NCBI RefSeq assembly: GCF_016612995.1
Contig: NZ_JAEOAH010000007.1
Span: 162,307 to 226,306, forward strand
Source: Viridibacillus soli
Lineage (GTDB): Bacteria > Bacillota > Bacilli > Bacillales_A > Planococcaceae
DNA: 64,000 nucleotides
Direction of reading: 5' to 3'
Part shown: positions 28,528 to 37,147 of the stretch, piece by piece
How the letters are laid out: every line of letters starts with the position of its first letter
Position numbering within the stretch: position 1 is the stretch's first letter
Translations under genes and position numbers: made by a program
Notes under the pieces: model-generated
Seen by the model: only the letters and a program-made list of their open reading frames with translations
The model's database searches: none
Told to the model about the DNA's origin: nothing

Positions 28528-30345
28528 ATGACAACAAAATCAGAACATAAAGTATTAACGAGACAAGAGGTACCTGTTGAATTTACTTGGCGCCTTGAAG
28601 ACATCTTTCCAACAGATGAAGCTTGGGAAGCAGAGTTTAAAGAAATTAGCGCTTTGGGTGAAGAAGCAGCAGGTTATAAAGGTACAGTTCAAAACGGAGC
28701 AGATGCGTTATTAGCAGTGCTACAATATTGTGATAAAGTGTTTTCAAAACTAATGCGCCTTTACACATATGCACATATGCGTTTAGATCAAGATACGGCT
28801 AATAGCTTCTATCAAGCAGTGGATAGCCGTTGCAAATCACTTCTTGCGAAAATTTCAACAAGCTTATCCTTTGTAACACCAGAAATTCTAGCTTTAGATG
28901 AAAATACAATTGAACAATATTTAGCTGAAAATGAAGAATTACAACTATATAAACATGATTTATATAAAATCAATCTTCAGCGTCCACATGTTTTACCAGC
29001 TGAGCAAGAAGCAATTCTTGCTCAAATGTCAGAGGTGGTGAGCGCATCATCTCAAACTTTCAGCACATTAAACAACGCGGATTTGCAACTCCCGGCGATT
29101 GAAGATGAAAATGGTAATCAAGTGCAATTAACACATGGTAACTACACGCATTTCTTAGAAAGCGGTGATCGCAAAGTGCGTGAAGCGGCTTTCCGTGCAA
29201 TGTACAAAACATATGGTGATTTCCGTAACACATTTGCGACAACATTGGCTGGTAATGTTAAAAGCGATAATGTCAATGCACGTATACGTAAATATGACTC
29301 AGCTCGCCAAGCGGCAATGGCAGAAAATCATATTCCAGAAAAAGTGTACGATCAACTAATCTCAACAATTCACAAATACCTACCATTAATGCATCGTTAC
29401 ATTGCATTACGTAAAAAGGTACTTGGCGTAGATGAACTTCATATGTGGGATATTTACACACCACTTGTACAAGAATCGAAAATGGATATGCCTTATGAAG
29501 AAGCAAAAGAGCATATGCTAAAAAGCTTTGAAGTGCTTGGCGATGAGTATGTAAGTATCGTTAAACAAGGTTTAGAAGATCGCTGGGTAGATGTTCTTGA
29601 AAACAAAGGGAAACGTAGCGGTGCGTATTCTTCAGGTGCATACGGAACAAATCCATACGTTTTAATGAATTGGCAAAATAATTTAGATAATTTATTTACG
29701 CTAGTTCATGAGTTTGGTCATAGTATGCACAGTTATTACACACGCAATAACCAACCATACGTATACGGCAATTATTCTATTTTCGTTGCCGAAGTGGCAT
29801 CTACTTGTAACGAGGAATTATTGAACCAATATTTATTAAATACAATTGAAGATCCGCAACAACGTATTTATTTATTAAATCACTGGTTAGAAGGCTTCCG
29901 TGGTACAATTTTCCGTCAAACAATGTTCGCTGAATTTGAGCATATTATTCACAAACTAGACCAAGATGGTGAAGCATTGACTGCTGAAAAAATGACAGAA
30001 ATCTACTATGATTTAAATAAACAATACTATGGCGACGCAATCGTTGTAGATGAAGAAATCGGCTTTGAATGGGCTCGTATTCCTCACTTCTACTACAATT
30101 ACTATGTGTACCAATATGCAACAGGTAAAAGTGCTGCTACCGCTCTAAGCGCACAAATCCTAGAAGAAGGACAGCCAGCCGTAGAGCGTTATATTAACAA
30201 ATTCCTAAAAGCTGGTTGCTCAGACTTCCCAATCGAAGTACTTAAAGCAGCAGGCGTTAATATGGAATCTGCTGGACCAATTGAGGATGCATGCAAAGTA
30301 TTCGAGAAAAATCTAGATGAACTTGAAAAATTATTGAATGTATAA
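28528..30345 (+). CDS. pepF: Oligoendopeptidase F
   Basis: 605 residues, an M3 family zinc metallopeptidase. The active site is LVHEFGHSMHSYY (HExxH) near 392, and the third ligand Glu lies in FVAEVASTCNEELL. It degrades short peptides in the cytoplasm, fitting the nearby opp operon. AGGAGG precedes the ATG. A terminator follows at 30362. Confidence 0.95.
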   Translation: MTTKSEHKVLTRQEVPVEFTWRLEDIFPTDEAWEAEFKEISALGEEAAGYKGTVQNGADALLAVLQYCDKVFSKLMRLYTYAHMRLDQDTANSFYQAVDSRCKSLLAKISTSLSFVTPEILALDENTIEQYLAENEELQLYKHDLYKINLQRPHVLPAEQEAILAQMSEVVSASSQTFSTLNNADLQLPAIEDENGNQVQLTHGNYTHFLESGDRKVREAAFRAMYKTYGDFRNTFATTLAGNVKSDNVNARIRKYDSARQAAMAENHIPEKVYDQLISTIHKYLPLMHRYIALRKKVLGVDELHMWDIYTPLVQESKMDMPYEEAKEHMLKSFEVLGDEYVSIVKQGLEDRWVDVLENKGKRSGAYSSGAYGTNPYVLMNWQNNLDNLFTLVHEFGHSMHSYYTRNNQPYVYGNYSIFVAEVASTCNEELLNQYLLNTIEDPQQRIYLLNHWLEGFRGTIFRQTMFAEFEHIIHKLDQDGEALTAEKMTEIYYDLNKQYYGDAIVVDEEIGFEWARIPHFYYNYYVYQYATGKSAATALSAQILEEGQPAVERYINKFLKAGCSDFPIEVLKAAGVNMESAGPIEDACKVFEKNLDELEKLLNV

Positions 30346-30361
30346 TAAGAGATAACAGAAG

Positions 30362-30397
30362 AAGCCGAGGAGAAACAATCGTTTCCCTCGGCTTTTA
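30362..30397 (+). terminator. Terminator after pepF
   Basis: AAGCCGAGGAGAAAC pairs with GTTTCCCTCGGCTT, followed by Ts. Confidence 0.9.
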
Positions 30398-30446
30398 TTC
30401 GTTTAAAAACGGGGTATTTAGGACGTGAATTTTCAGATAAATAACA

Positions 30447-30512
30447 AAGAGTAGGAGTTCCGCAACAAAGAGTGAGAGTTCCGCAACAAACGCAGAAAGT
30501 TCCGCAACAAAC
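30447..30512. repeat. Three 21-bp tandem repeats (array 2)
   Basis: GTTCCGCAACAAA recurs at 30457, 30478 and 30499, exactly 21 bases apart, in units that begin with GAGT-like sequence. It sits directly after the pepF terminator, like arrays 1 and 3 elsewhere in the window. Confidence 0.85.
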
Positions 30513-30577
30513 AATAATTCGACCTAATAATTCGACAAAAGTATGTGAATTTTAAGCTAAAAATACTTTAGAAAGCA

Positions 30578-30676
30578 TGGAAACGCTTTCCTTATGACAA
30601 CTTTGTGAAATCAATTCTGAATCGTTGCTATATCAATTTTTCCATGCTAAAGTGTTAGATGTGAAATAAATCACAA
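30578..30676 (+). promoter_or_regulatory. roxS promoter with ResD-, Rex- and cre-like sites
   Basis: TTGCTA (30625-30630), 17 bases and TAAAGT (30648-30653) form the promoter. TGTGAAATAAATCACA (30660-30675) matches a Rex operator and overlaps the start point. TTTGTGAAA (30602-30610) matches the ResD consensus upstream. TGGAAACGCTTTCC (30578-30591) resembles a cre site. ResD activation and Rex repression of RoxS are known in B. subtilis; the cre assignment is inference. Confidence 0.75.
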
Positions 30677-30770
30677 ACAAACATACACCCCTTTGTTTGA
30701 ACGTGAACATTTCTCCCATCCCCTTTGTGAAAAGGAGGCGTCTCTCGTAGAGGCGCCTCTTTTATTTTTT
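30660..30770 (+). ncRNA. roxS: RoxS/RsaE-type small regulatory RNA
   Basis: About 110 nt between pepF and spxH, the genomic neighbourhood of RoxS in B. subtilis. It carries the hallmark C-rich loops ACACCCCTTTGTTTG (about 30686-30700) and TCTCCCATCCCCTTTG (about 30712-30727). It ends in a terminator with GAGGCGTCTCT/AGAGGCGCCTC (30736-30760) and a T-run. RoxS/RsaE base-pairs with ribosome sites of central-metabolism mRNAs to adjust NAD+/NADH balance. Confidence 0.88.
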
Positions 30771-30850
30771 TATACCTTCAATTAGTAACTGTCATCAATA
30801 TGTTAACTAAAAATTTGGTTGAAACGAACAAAATTTCCTAGCAATCAATT

Positions 30851-30889
30851 AAAAAAAGACTAGTAACGACAATTTGTCATTACTAGTCT
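30851..30889 (-). terminator. Terminator after spxH
   Basis: On the - strand AGACTAGTAATGACA pairs with TGTCGTTACTAGTCT, followed by seven Ts. Confidence 0.88.
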
Positions 30890-30898
30890 AAATATAAT

Positions 30899-31711
30899 TT
30901 ATTTTAAGCGCCATAGCGATAATTCTTCACAATGTATGCGGTCGATTTTTTGTTGCAGCATTTTCTTTTTTAACTCCCGTTCAGCAGTTTGTACAGATAT
31001 ATTATAGATGGAAGCAACTTCTTTAGTTGTTAATGTATGATACCGTTTAAATAATTCATCTACTGATGGAGGCTGCTGACAAATAAGCTCGCCGTCTAAT
31101 AATTCTTCTAATATTTGTTCATAAACTTCATATGAATAATTGCCACATACTTTTAAACCTTCATCTTCAATGTTTTCATTGAAAAAGACAAAGCTTGGTA
31201 CTTCTTCAACATCCATTTCACGAGTAATACAAAGGTCACTTTGGAATGCACGTGCTGCTTCAATTGATCTGAAGTCAGTTTGGAATTCTTGTGTATCTAA
31301 TTGGACCTCTTCAGCGATTTCGACTAGTGTAGCACAAGAACGAACGTTTTTCATATTCAACAAGGCATATTCTTGCAACTTCACTAAATAACGATAGCCT
31401 GCTTTTTTTCCTTGTAATTCAGCCGCCTTTACTGCGATCGAAGGTAGTACGGGGTGAGAAACATCAATCTCTTCATGATCACTATTACAGCTATTTACAC
31501 GTTGACAATCGACATTGAGTGAAGCTAATTCTGTACTAAGAACAAAACGTAATGTAAAGTACTGATCATAATTCACTTGGAGTTTACGGATAATCGATTG
31601 TAAATTCCAACTACCAGGGTCAAGCGGATCGACAAATACATACAGTTCAATCGGCTTACTTAGAGTAGTAGTTGGTGCAACTGGAACCGGCATGACTTGA
31701 ATATTATTCAC
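30899..31711 (-). CDS. spxH: SpxH (YjbH) adaptor, without the usual CxxC
   Basis: 270 residues of the DsbA-like YjbH family. LYVFVDPLDPGSWNLQSII aligns with the thioredoxin-like active site, but the CPxC of B. subtilis is DPGS here. AAELQGKKAGYRYLVKLQE and VPSFVFFNENIEDEGLKV are conserved. YjbH presents Spx to ClpXP and is inactivated by stress. The GTG start follows GGAGGTATTA and overlaps the end of yjbI by 4 bases. The missing cysteines argue against a thiol switch at this site. Confidence 0.88.
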   Translation of the reverse strand: MNNIQVMPVPVAPTTTLSKPIELYVFVDPLDPGSWNLQSIIRKLQVNYDQYFTLRFVLSTELASLNVDCQRVNSCNSDHEEIDVSHPVLPSIAVKAAELQGKKAGYRYLVKLQEYALLNMKNVRSCATLVEIAEEVQLDTQEFQTDFRSIEAARAFQSDLCITREMDVEEVPSFVFFNENIEDEGLKVCGNYSYEVYEQILEELLDGELICQQPPSVDELFKRYHTLTTKEVASIYNISVQTAERELKKKMLQQKIDRIHCEELSLWRLK

Positions 31712-32109
31712 TCTAATACCTCCTCGTCATTATCAGGTGAATTAATCATGTGGTGCGCTGTAAGGACGAGTCGTTTATAGTATATTTCTCGAATCTTGCC
31801 ATCTAGTCCCACTTCATCCATAGCTTCAGCCATACATTCTAACCATGCTTGTGCACGTTCGGGTGTAATTTTGAAGGGCATATGGCGGGCCTTCATCATT
31901 GGATGCCCGTGCTCCTCAGTAAATAGATTAGGACCACCTAAATATTGAGTTTGAAATTGAATTTGCTTGCGGGCTGTTTCAGTTAAGTCATCAGGAAATA
32001 TCGGCTTTAGCTTCGGATTTTTAGCGACTTTGGAGTAGAAAATCTCAATCATTTTAGATAGTGTTTCTTCGCCAATTTCCTCATAAGGAATAATAGGTTT
32101 TTGCGTCAT
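31708..32109 (-). CDS. yjbI: Group II truncated haemoglobin
   Basis: 133 residues. YLGGPNLFTEEHGHPMMKARH contains the distal/proximal haem region, with the proximal His at about 76 and the conserved Trp in AQAWLECM. These small globins bind O2 or NO and are tied to redox and nitrosative stress. Translationally coupled to spxH, as in many Bacillales. Confidence 0.92.
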   Translation of the reverse strand: MTQKPIIPYEEIGEETLSKMIEIFYSKVAKNPKLKPIFPDDLTETARKQIQFQTQYLGGPNLFTEEHGHPMMKARHMPFKITPERAQAWLECMAEAMDEVGLDGKIREIYYKRLVLTAHHMINSPDNDEEVLE

Positions 32110-32390
32110 TGATGATGCTCCTTTGCTTTAGCTGTAATTCTATTCTATCAACCAATAAGTTTTTTCTCAAACAAATCGATTGTTTTACATTACTTTTTTC
32201 ATATAATTTTATAAAAAAAGACCACAATAGTAGATATTAGTTGTGAATAAACGTACTGCCATAAATAATTGCTAACTACTAAAATCGACATAATTTTAGT
32301 TTGAAGTCGATTTTAAGTATTATTTGCCTAGCAATATTAAGTCTAGTACTTGTCCTATCCACAATTTAATCAACCATTGTAGTCTTGAAG
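32110..32390. other. Intergenic region between yjbI and the transglycosylase
   Basis: About 280 AT-rich bases. The only clear element is a hairpin AAAATCGAC/GTCGATTTT (32281-32314), a plausible terminator for readthrough on the - strand. The yjbI promoter should lie near 32120-32200, but I see no strong match. Confidence 0.5.
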
Positions 32391-33233
32391 TTATGCTTGG
32401 TAGGTGTTCATGATTTTAGTAACATAGTTTGTTGTTTCTTTAAATGGTGGAATACCGCCATATTTGGATACATTTCCAGGTCCCGCATTATATGCAGCCA
32501 GCATTAGCCTCGTGTTGCCCCCAAATTTATCAAGCATTTGTTTCAAATATTTTGTCCCACCCATAATGTTTTGCTCTGGGTCATGGACATTTGAAACGCC
32601 GAGGAATTTTGCAGTACCTGGCATTAATTGCATAAGACCAGCAGCACCTGCATGACTAACGACGGAGTTATTAAAATTCGATTCTTGTTTAATAACCGAT
32701 TTAATCAGTTTTTCAGGTATCCCGTAAGTTTCAGAAGCTTTTTTTATAATGGCATCGTACTGCTTATTTGAAGTGACGCTAGTTGGCCCAGGAATAGCAT
32801 TAAATCCGGTTAATTCTTGAGTCAAAGGTGATGGATTATATGTATTATTAGACATTGAAGATGGTCTATAAACAGGTGATGTACCGCTGTAGTATAAGCT
32901 TGAGGGTGCATTACCTGAGCCTGTAGTCGATGAATTCATCGAGCCACTGCCTAATAATGAAGCATAGTCCGTACTATCGGAATTGTTTGAGTCATTTAAA
33001 AGTTGAGATAGCTTGCTATAATCTGTACCTGAGCTTGATAAGGAACTAGTTAAGCCAAGTAATTGTGACGTGTCAGTTTGAGACGTTGATGTAGAAGATG
33101 TCATCATTTCATTCATCAATTGCGTGAACATGCTTGATGAAGAGGAGGATGAATCTGTTGCTGTTAAACTGGTTGATCCCATTGATTGGAGTCCTTGAAT
33201 TTCAAGGAGTGTTTTTAAAGCCGAGATATCCAT
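32391..33233 (-). CDS. Lytic transglycosylase (SLT domain)
   Basis: 280 residues. The C-terminal 120 residues are a lysozyme-like SLT domain: IKQESNFNNSVVSHAG (catalytic Glu), GAAGLMQLMPGTAK and MLAAYNAGPGNVSKYGG. The first 150 residues are Ser/Thr-rich low complexity without a signal peptide, so export, if any, is non-classical. B. subtilis YjbJ holds the same position. The ATG follows AGG within the end of the CYTH gene, so the two are probably coupled. Confidence 0.88.
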   Translation of the reverse strand: MDISALKTLLEIQGLQSMGSTSLTATDSSSSSSSMFTQLMNEMMTSSTSTSQTDTSQLLGLTSSLSSSGTDYSKLSQLLNDSNNSDSTDYASLLGSGSMNSSTTGSGNAPSSLYYSGTSPVYRPSSMSNNTYNPSPLTQELTGFNAIPGPTSVTSNKQYDAIIKKASETYGIPEKLIKSVIKQESNFNNSVVSHAGAAGLMQLMPGTAKFLGVSNVHDPEQNIMGGTKYLKQMLDKFGGNTRLMLAAYNAGPGNVSKYGGIPPFKETTNYVTKIMNTYQA

Positions 33234-33236
33234 CTA

Positions 33237-33824
33237 TTAACCTCTTTTCTTATTGACGGCGGCCATGAATCGCGCAATTTTTTTATCTGCTACTCGAACG
33301 GGTATCGAATGCGCTGCTAAAAATTCTTCGAAAATCACTCTACCTGTCTCCTCATTTGTCACTTCAAATTCAAGTTCATAATCATCCGTGTCCAAATAGC
33401 GAGAATGGTCGAATACGAGAAGCCCACCATTATATTTTATTTCGGCACGTTTTGTGAAAAGTGTACCTAATAGTTGTAGCTCTTCGGGGTTAACTTGTAA
33501 TTTTTTAAATCGAGTATCGACTTCTCCTGCTTTTAAAGTACCGCCATTTAGAACTGTATGCACATGCTCTTTAGTTAATAAATCTGTAGTTTCGATTAAC
33601 CCAATGCCTGTTGCGGGCTCTTTTAATGTACATTCAAAGCGGCTCTGAACTTCGCGAATACGTAGGCCTGAGCATGCATTTTTTAATTGGAAATCAGCTG
33701 TATCGAAATAATGATTCGTCTGTTCGTGAAAACCTTCAGCTGGAATAGCAAAAGCGAGGCAAAGTGCCACGTATTCATTCTTCGTCAGTAGATTTTTGAA
33801 CTCAATCTCTAGTTGCTGTACCAT
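33237..33824 (-). CDS. yjbK: CYTH domain protein, YjbK-like
   Basis: 195 residues. QQLEIEFKNLL carries the ExExK signature at the N-terminus, with later charged strands (RIREVQSRFECTLKEP, YELEFEVTNEETG) lining the triphosphate tunnel. CYTH proteins hydrolyse or bind triphosphates; the substrate is unknown. The ATG at 33824 follows AAGGTGA by 6 bases; an upstream GTG lies within that site. Confidence 0.85.
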   Translation of the reverse strand: MVQQLEIEFKNLLTKNEYVALCLAFAIPAEGFHEQTNHYFDTADFQLKNACSGLRIREVQSRFECTLKEPATGIGLIETTDLLTKEHVHTVLNGGTLKAGEVDTRFKKLQVNPEELQLLGTLFTKRAEIKYNGGLLVFDHSRYLDTDDYELEFEVTNEETGRVIFEEFLAAHSIPVRVADKKIARFMAAVNKKRG

Positions 33825-33997
33825 GCAAATCACCTTCTGTTTTTATGATTTTGTATAAATTAATTATAGGTGAAGTATACTCAGCATTGCAATGATTGTC
33901 GAAATGGCAAAAAGCAGAACAATTCTCCGAAAAAGTGGTTAGAATCGAGACTTACTATGATAAAATAATAGGAGATTCACGGAAAGGAAGATTGGCT

Positions 33998-34384
33998 TTG
34001 CGTAAAACTTATACAGTAGAAAATGGAACACAACTAGAAAATCAAATTCATTTACAATTAAATGGTGAAATGCCTAATTGTAAATGGAAAGCTGCGGGTC
34101 AGGTTATTACTGATTCAGACGAAATGGCTTTCGTCTATTTAATGGATGCAGGAGAAGGCTATCAATATATAAAATTTCCACAAACTATTTGGCCATTATT
34201 AGTCAAAACGTTACAATCTGATTCGGAGCCATTATTAACTTGGGGTGAAGAGCAGATTGAATTGGTCAACTTCCAGGATGAACTTAATGCACTTATATTT
34301 AATATTGAAGGAAATCATAATTATGGAGTAGACTTTTCAACTGCTGTTGAAGAGGCCTTTGCTGAAATATTGAACGAAGCCTGA
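33998..34384 (+). CDS. yjbL: UPF0738 family protein, YjbL-like
   Basis: 128 residues from TTG at 33998, preceded by AAAGGAAG (33984-33990). An open frame reaches 33896, but a probable -10 (TAAAAT near 33961) lies inside it, so the short form is preferred. DSDEMAFVYLMDAGEGYQYI and the C-terminal NHNYGVDFSTAVEEAFAE fit the YjbL family of unknown function. It begins the yjbL-relQ-nadK-yjbO run. Confidence 0.75.
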   Translation: MRKTYTVENGTQLENQIHLQLNGEMPNCKWKAAGQVITDSDEMAFVYLMDAGEGYQYIKFPQTIWPLLVKTLQSDSEPLLTWGEEQIELVNFQDELNALIFNIEGNHNYGVDFSTAVEEAFAEILNEA

Positions 34385-34404
34385 GAAGGTTAGGGGGACT
34401 TATC

Positions 34405-35085
34405 GTGGGACAATGGGAACGCTTTTTACAGCCCTATAAGCAAGCCGTCGATGAATTGAAAATTAAGCTAAAAGGAATGCGTGCGCAGTTCGAGAAATCG
34501 AATGAAACGTCACCAATCGAATTCGTAACAGGACGAGTGAAACCACTGGCGAGTATTTATGATAAGACGTTAGAAAAAGGCCTAGTCTTTGAGCCGTCAG
34601 ATATGCTTGCACATGAACTACAAGATATCGCTGGGGTACGTGTTATGTGCCAATTCGTAGATGATATTCCAACTGTTATTGAATTATTACGCCAACGTAA
34701 CGACATAATAGTAGTAGAAGAAAGAGATTATATCACGAATGTAAAAGTTAGCGGATATCGTTCCTATCATATGATTATTGAATATCCGGTCGCGACAATC
34801 CACGGAGAAAAAAGAATTTTAGCTGAAATTCAAATTAGAACACTAGCAATGAACTTTTGGGCATCTATTGAGCATTCATTGAACTATAAATATAAGGGCA
34901 TTTTTCCTGAGGAAATAAAAAATCGCCTACAAAGCGCAGCGGAGGCAGCATCCCGCTTAGATGAGGAAATGTCTTTAATTCGCGAAGAAATACAGGAAGC
35001 TCAAAAGTATTTTACGGAATACAAGGAAGCTTCCAATCCAAAAGTCAGAGATGACAATTCGAAGGGAGTCCATAAAAATCTATGA
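34405..35085 (+). CDS. relQ: RelQ-type small alarmone synthetase
   Basis: 226 residues, synthetase domain only. [26 protein letters not shown] and [13 protein letters not shown] are RelA/SpoT synthetase motifs, and [18 protein letters not shown] follows. It makes (p)ppGpp from GTP/GDP and ATP without a hydrolase domain. The GTG start follows AGGGGG. It overlaps nadK by 4 bases. Confidence 0.94.
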   Translation: MGQWERFLQPYKQAVDELKIKLKGMRAQFEKSNETSPIEFVTGRVKPLASIYDKTLEKGLVFEPSDMLAHELQDIAGVRVMCQFVDDIPTVIELLRQRNDIIVVEERDYITNVKVSGYRSYHMIIEYPVATIHGEKRILAEIQIRTLAMNFWASIEHSLNYKYKGIFPEEIKNRLQSAAEAASRLDEEMSLIREEIQEAQKYFTEYKEASNPKVRDDNSKGVHKNL

Positions 35086-35885
35086 AATTTGCCGTTCAAT
35101 CACGTAATGATCCTCAATCAAATGAATTAATGGAAAGAGCAATCTCTTACTTAACAGATTTTGGTTTAGAGCTAAATGAAGAAAAGCCGGATATTGTGTT
35201 ATCGATTGGTGGAGATGGAACGCTACTTCATGCATTCCATCGTTATAGTCATGTATTGTCGGATGTTGCGTTTGTCGGTATTCATACGGGACATCTGGGG
35301 TTTTATGCAGATTGGAAGCCAATTGAAATAGAGAAATTGGTCATTTCTATAGCAAAGAACGATTATAAAGTAATCGACTATCCACTATTAGAAGTAACGA
35401 TTAACTACCAAAATTCAGATGATAAATACACTTATTTAGCAATGAATGAATCTACTGTGAAATCATCTGAAGTGACTCTTGTTATGGACGTTGAGTTAAA
35501 TGGGCGACTATTTGAACGTTTCCGTGGTGACGGTCTCTGTGTCTCTACACCTTCAGGAAGTACGGCATACAATAAAGCGCTTGGTGGTGCCATTTTGCAT
35601 CCATCAATAGAAGCCATTCAAGTGACTGAAATGGCTTCTATTAATAATCGTGTGTTTCGTACAGTCGGCTCCTCACTAGTATTGCCAGCGCATCATAATT
35701 GTGTACTAAAGCCTGTGCAGGCAAAGGATTTCATGGTAACAGTCGACCACTTACAATTATTGCATAAAGATGTAAAATCAATTCAATACAAAGTGGCAAA
35801 GGAAAAGGTTCGTTTTGCTCGTTTCAGAGCATTTCCTTTTTGGCAGCGTGTACATGATTCATTCATCGATAGTGATTTGAAATAA
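35082..35885 (+). CDS. nadK: NAD kinase
   Basis: 267 residues. [13 protein letters not shown] near 45 is the GGDGT motif, NESTVK the substrate loop, and [20 protein letters not shown] the second conserved block. It phosphorylates NAD to NADP. The overlap with relQ suggests coupled expression of alarmone and NADP synthesis. Confidence 0.95.
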   Translation: MKFAVQSRNDPQSNELMERAISYLTDFGLELNEEKPDIVLSIGGDGTLLHAFHRYSHVLSDVAFVGIHTGHLGFYADWKPIEIEKLVISIAKNDYKVIDYPLLEVTINYQNSDDKYTYLAMNESTVKSSEVTLVMDVELNGRLFERFRGDGLCVSTPSGSTAYNKALGGAILHPSIEAIQVTEMASINNRVFRTVGSSLVLPAHHNCVLKPVQAKDFMVTVDHLQLLHKDVKSIQYKVAKEKVRFARFRAFPFWQRVHDSFIDSDLK

Positions 35886-35886
35886 G

Positions 35887-36795
35887 ATGAACGATTCAAG
35901 ATATCGCTTAACATTTAAAGTAGAGCAGGAGCAATTATTTAGAGATGCATTAGCTATGTGGGATATTTCTAAGCGAGCTTTAACTGCTATAAAGTTTCAA
36001 GGAGGACAACTTTTAGTAAATGATGCGGAGCAAAACGTTCGTCACATGCTACAAGTGAATGATTTGGTCACGATCATTTTTCCACCTGAGGAAATTAGTG
36101 ACGGATTAGTGCCTGTGAGCGAGAAGCTAAATATCATTTTCGAAGACCATGAACTACTCGTTATTGCTAAACAACCTTATCAAAATACAATTCCTTCACA
36201 TGATCATCCTACAAGAAGCGTTGCAAATTTTGTAGTCGCTCATTTTCAACAGCAGGATTTGGCTTCAACTGTGCATGTCGTCACACGTTTAGATCGTGAT
36301 ACATCTGGGCTCATGTGTATCGCAAAACATCGTCACATTCACCATTTAATGAGTGAAGCACAAAAGAGACATGATATTCACCGAACATATGAAGCGATTG
36401 TACATGGACATATGGAGTTACACCAACAAGAAATTATAGCCCCAATTGGTCGTAAGGAAGGCAGTATTATCGAACGTGTTGTGCGTGATGATGGCCAATT
36501 TGCGCATACAGATGTATACGTGTTAAAACGTACAACGATACAGGGTGAAGCTATTACACATATTCGTTTGAAGCTACATACAGGACGTACTCATCAAATT
36601 CGTGTACATATGGCATCTATAGGTCATCCACTCGTAGGAGATACTTTATATGGTGGCAACCGAGTATTAATAAATCGCCAAGCATTACATTGTGTAGAAC
36701 TTCAACTACATCACCCTATTACAAAACAATATTATAGCTGGCAGATAGCTTTACCTAAAGATATGCAATCATTATTAATAGAACAAATGTCGTAA
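35887..36795 (+). CDS. yjbO: RluA-family pseudouridine synthase, YjbO-like
   Basis: 302 residues. An S4-like N-terminal domain (KRALTAIKFQGGQLLVN) precedes the catalytic domain with VTRLDRDTSGLMCIAK, where the Asp after RL is catalytic, and LHTGRTHQIRVHMASIGHPL. It modifies uridines in rRNA or tRNA; the target site is unknown. It starts one base after the nadK stop. Confidence 0.9.
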   Translation: MNDSRYRLTFKVEQEQLFRDALAMWDISKRALTAIKFQGGQLLVNDAEQNVRHMLQVNDLVTIIFPPEEISDGLVPVSEKLNIIFEDHELLVIAKQPYQNTIPSHDHPTRSVANFVVAHFQQQDLASTVHVVTRLDRDTSGLMCIAKHRHIHHLMSEAQKRHDIHRTYEAIVHGHMELHQQEIIAPIGRKEGSIIERVVRDDGQFAHTDVYVLKRTTIQGEAITHIRLKLHTGRTHQIRVHMASIGHPLVGDTLYGGNRVLINRQALHCVELQLHHPITKQYYSWQIALPKDMQSLLIEQMS

Positions 36796-36825
36796 GGTGC
36801 TTATATTCCATAAGCACCTTATTAT
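36793..36825 (+). terminator. Terminator after yjbO
   Basis: TAAGGTGCTTAT pairs perfectly with ATAAGCACCTTA, then TTATTATT. Confidence 0.8.
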
Positions 36826-37147
36826 TAATTTCCTGGGAAATATCCTGAATGGCATTTGTAGAAAAGTACTCGCAAGTGTTAGTATTAGGGATGTTCACAG
36901 GGCTGTAACAAAAAAAATACAAAAAAGTAATTGCTCTTTTGAATGTCTACGCTCTATTATAGTAAGGTATTATTTTAACTTGATTCTGCAGAAGTCTCTC
37001 ACTTCTATAAGTGGTGAGATGAATGCAACAAATGTATACAATTCAGTGGGGATTCAAACCCTAGTTGAAACTCGATAAAAAATCTGGACGCTAAATGCGC
37101 CAAGGCGAATTTGATATGACTTAACGAGTCGAGAGGAGGGGACATGC
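36826..37147 (+). promoter_or_regulatory. Long mgtE upstream region without a recognisable M-box
   Basis: About 320 bases. A hairpin TCTCACTT/AAGTGGTGAGA lies near 37000-37025, and CTCGA (about 37070) can pair with TCGAG (about 37128) next to the AGGAGG of mgtE. I cannot find the conserved blocks of the magnesium M-box riboswitch that precedes mgtE in B. subtilis. An open 93-codon frame here shows no coding features. Confidence 0.45.

Noticed and set aside
36797..37078. 93-codon frame in the mgtE leader
   Set aside because: It begins inside the yjbO terminator and shows no protein-like features.
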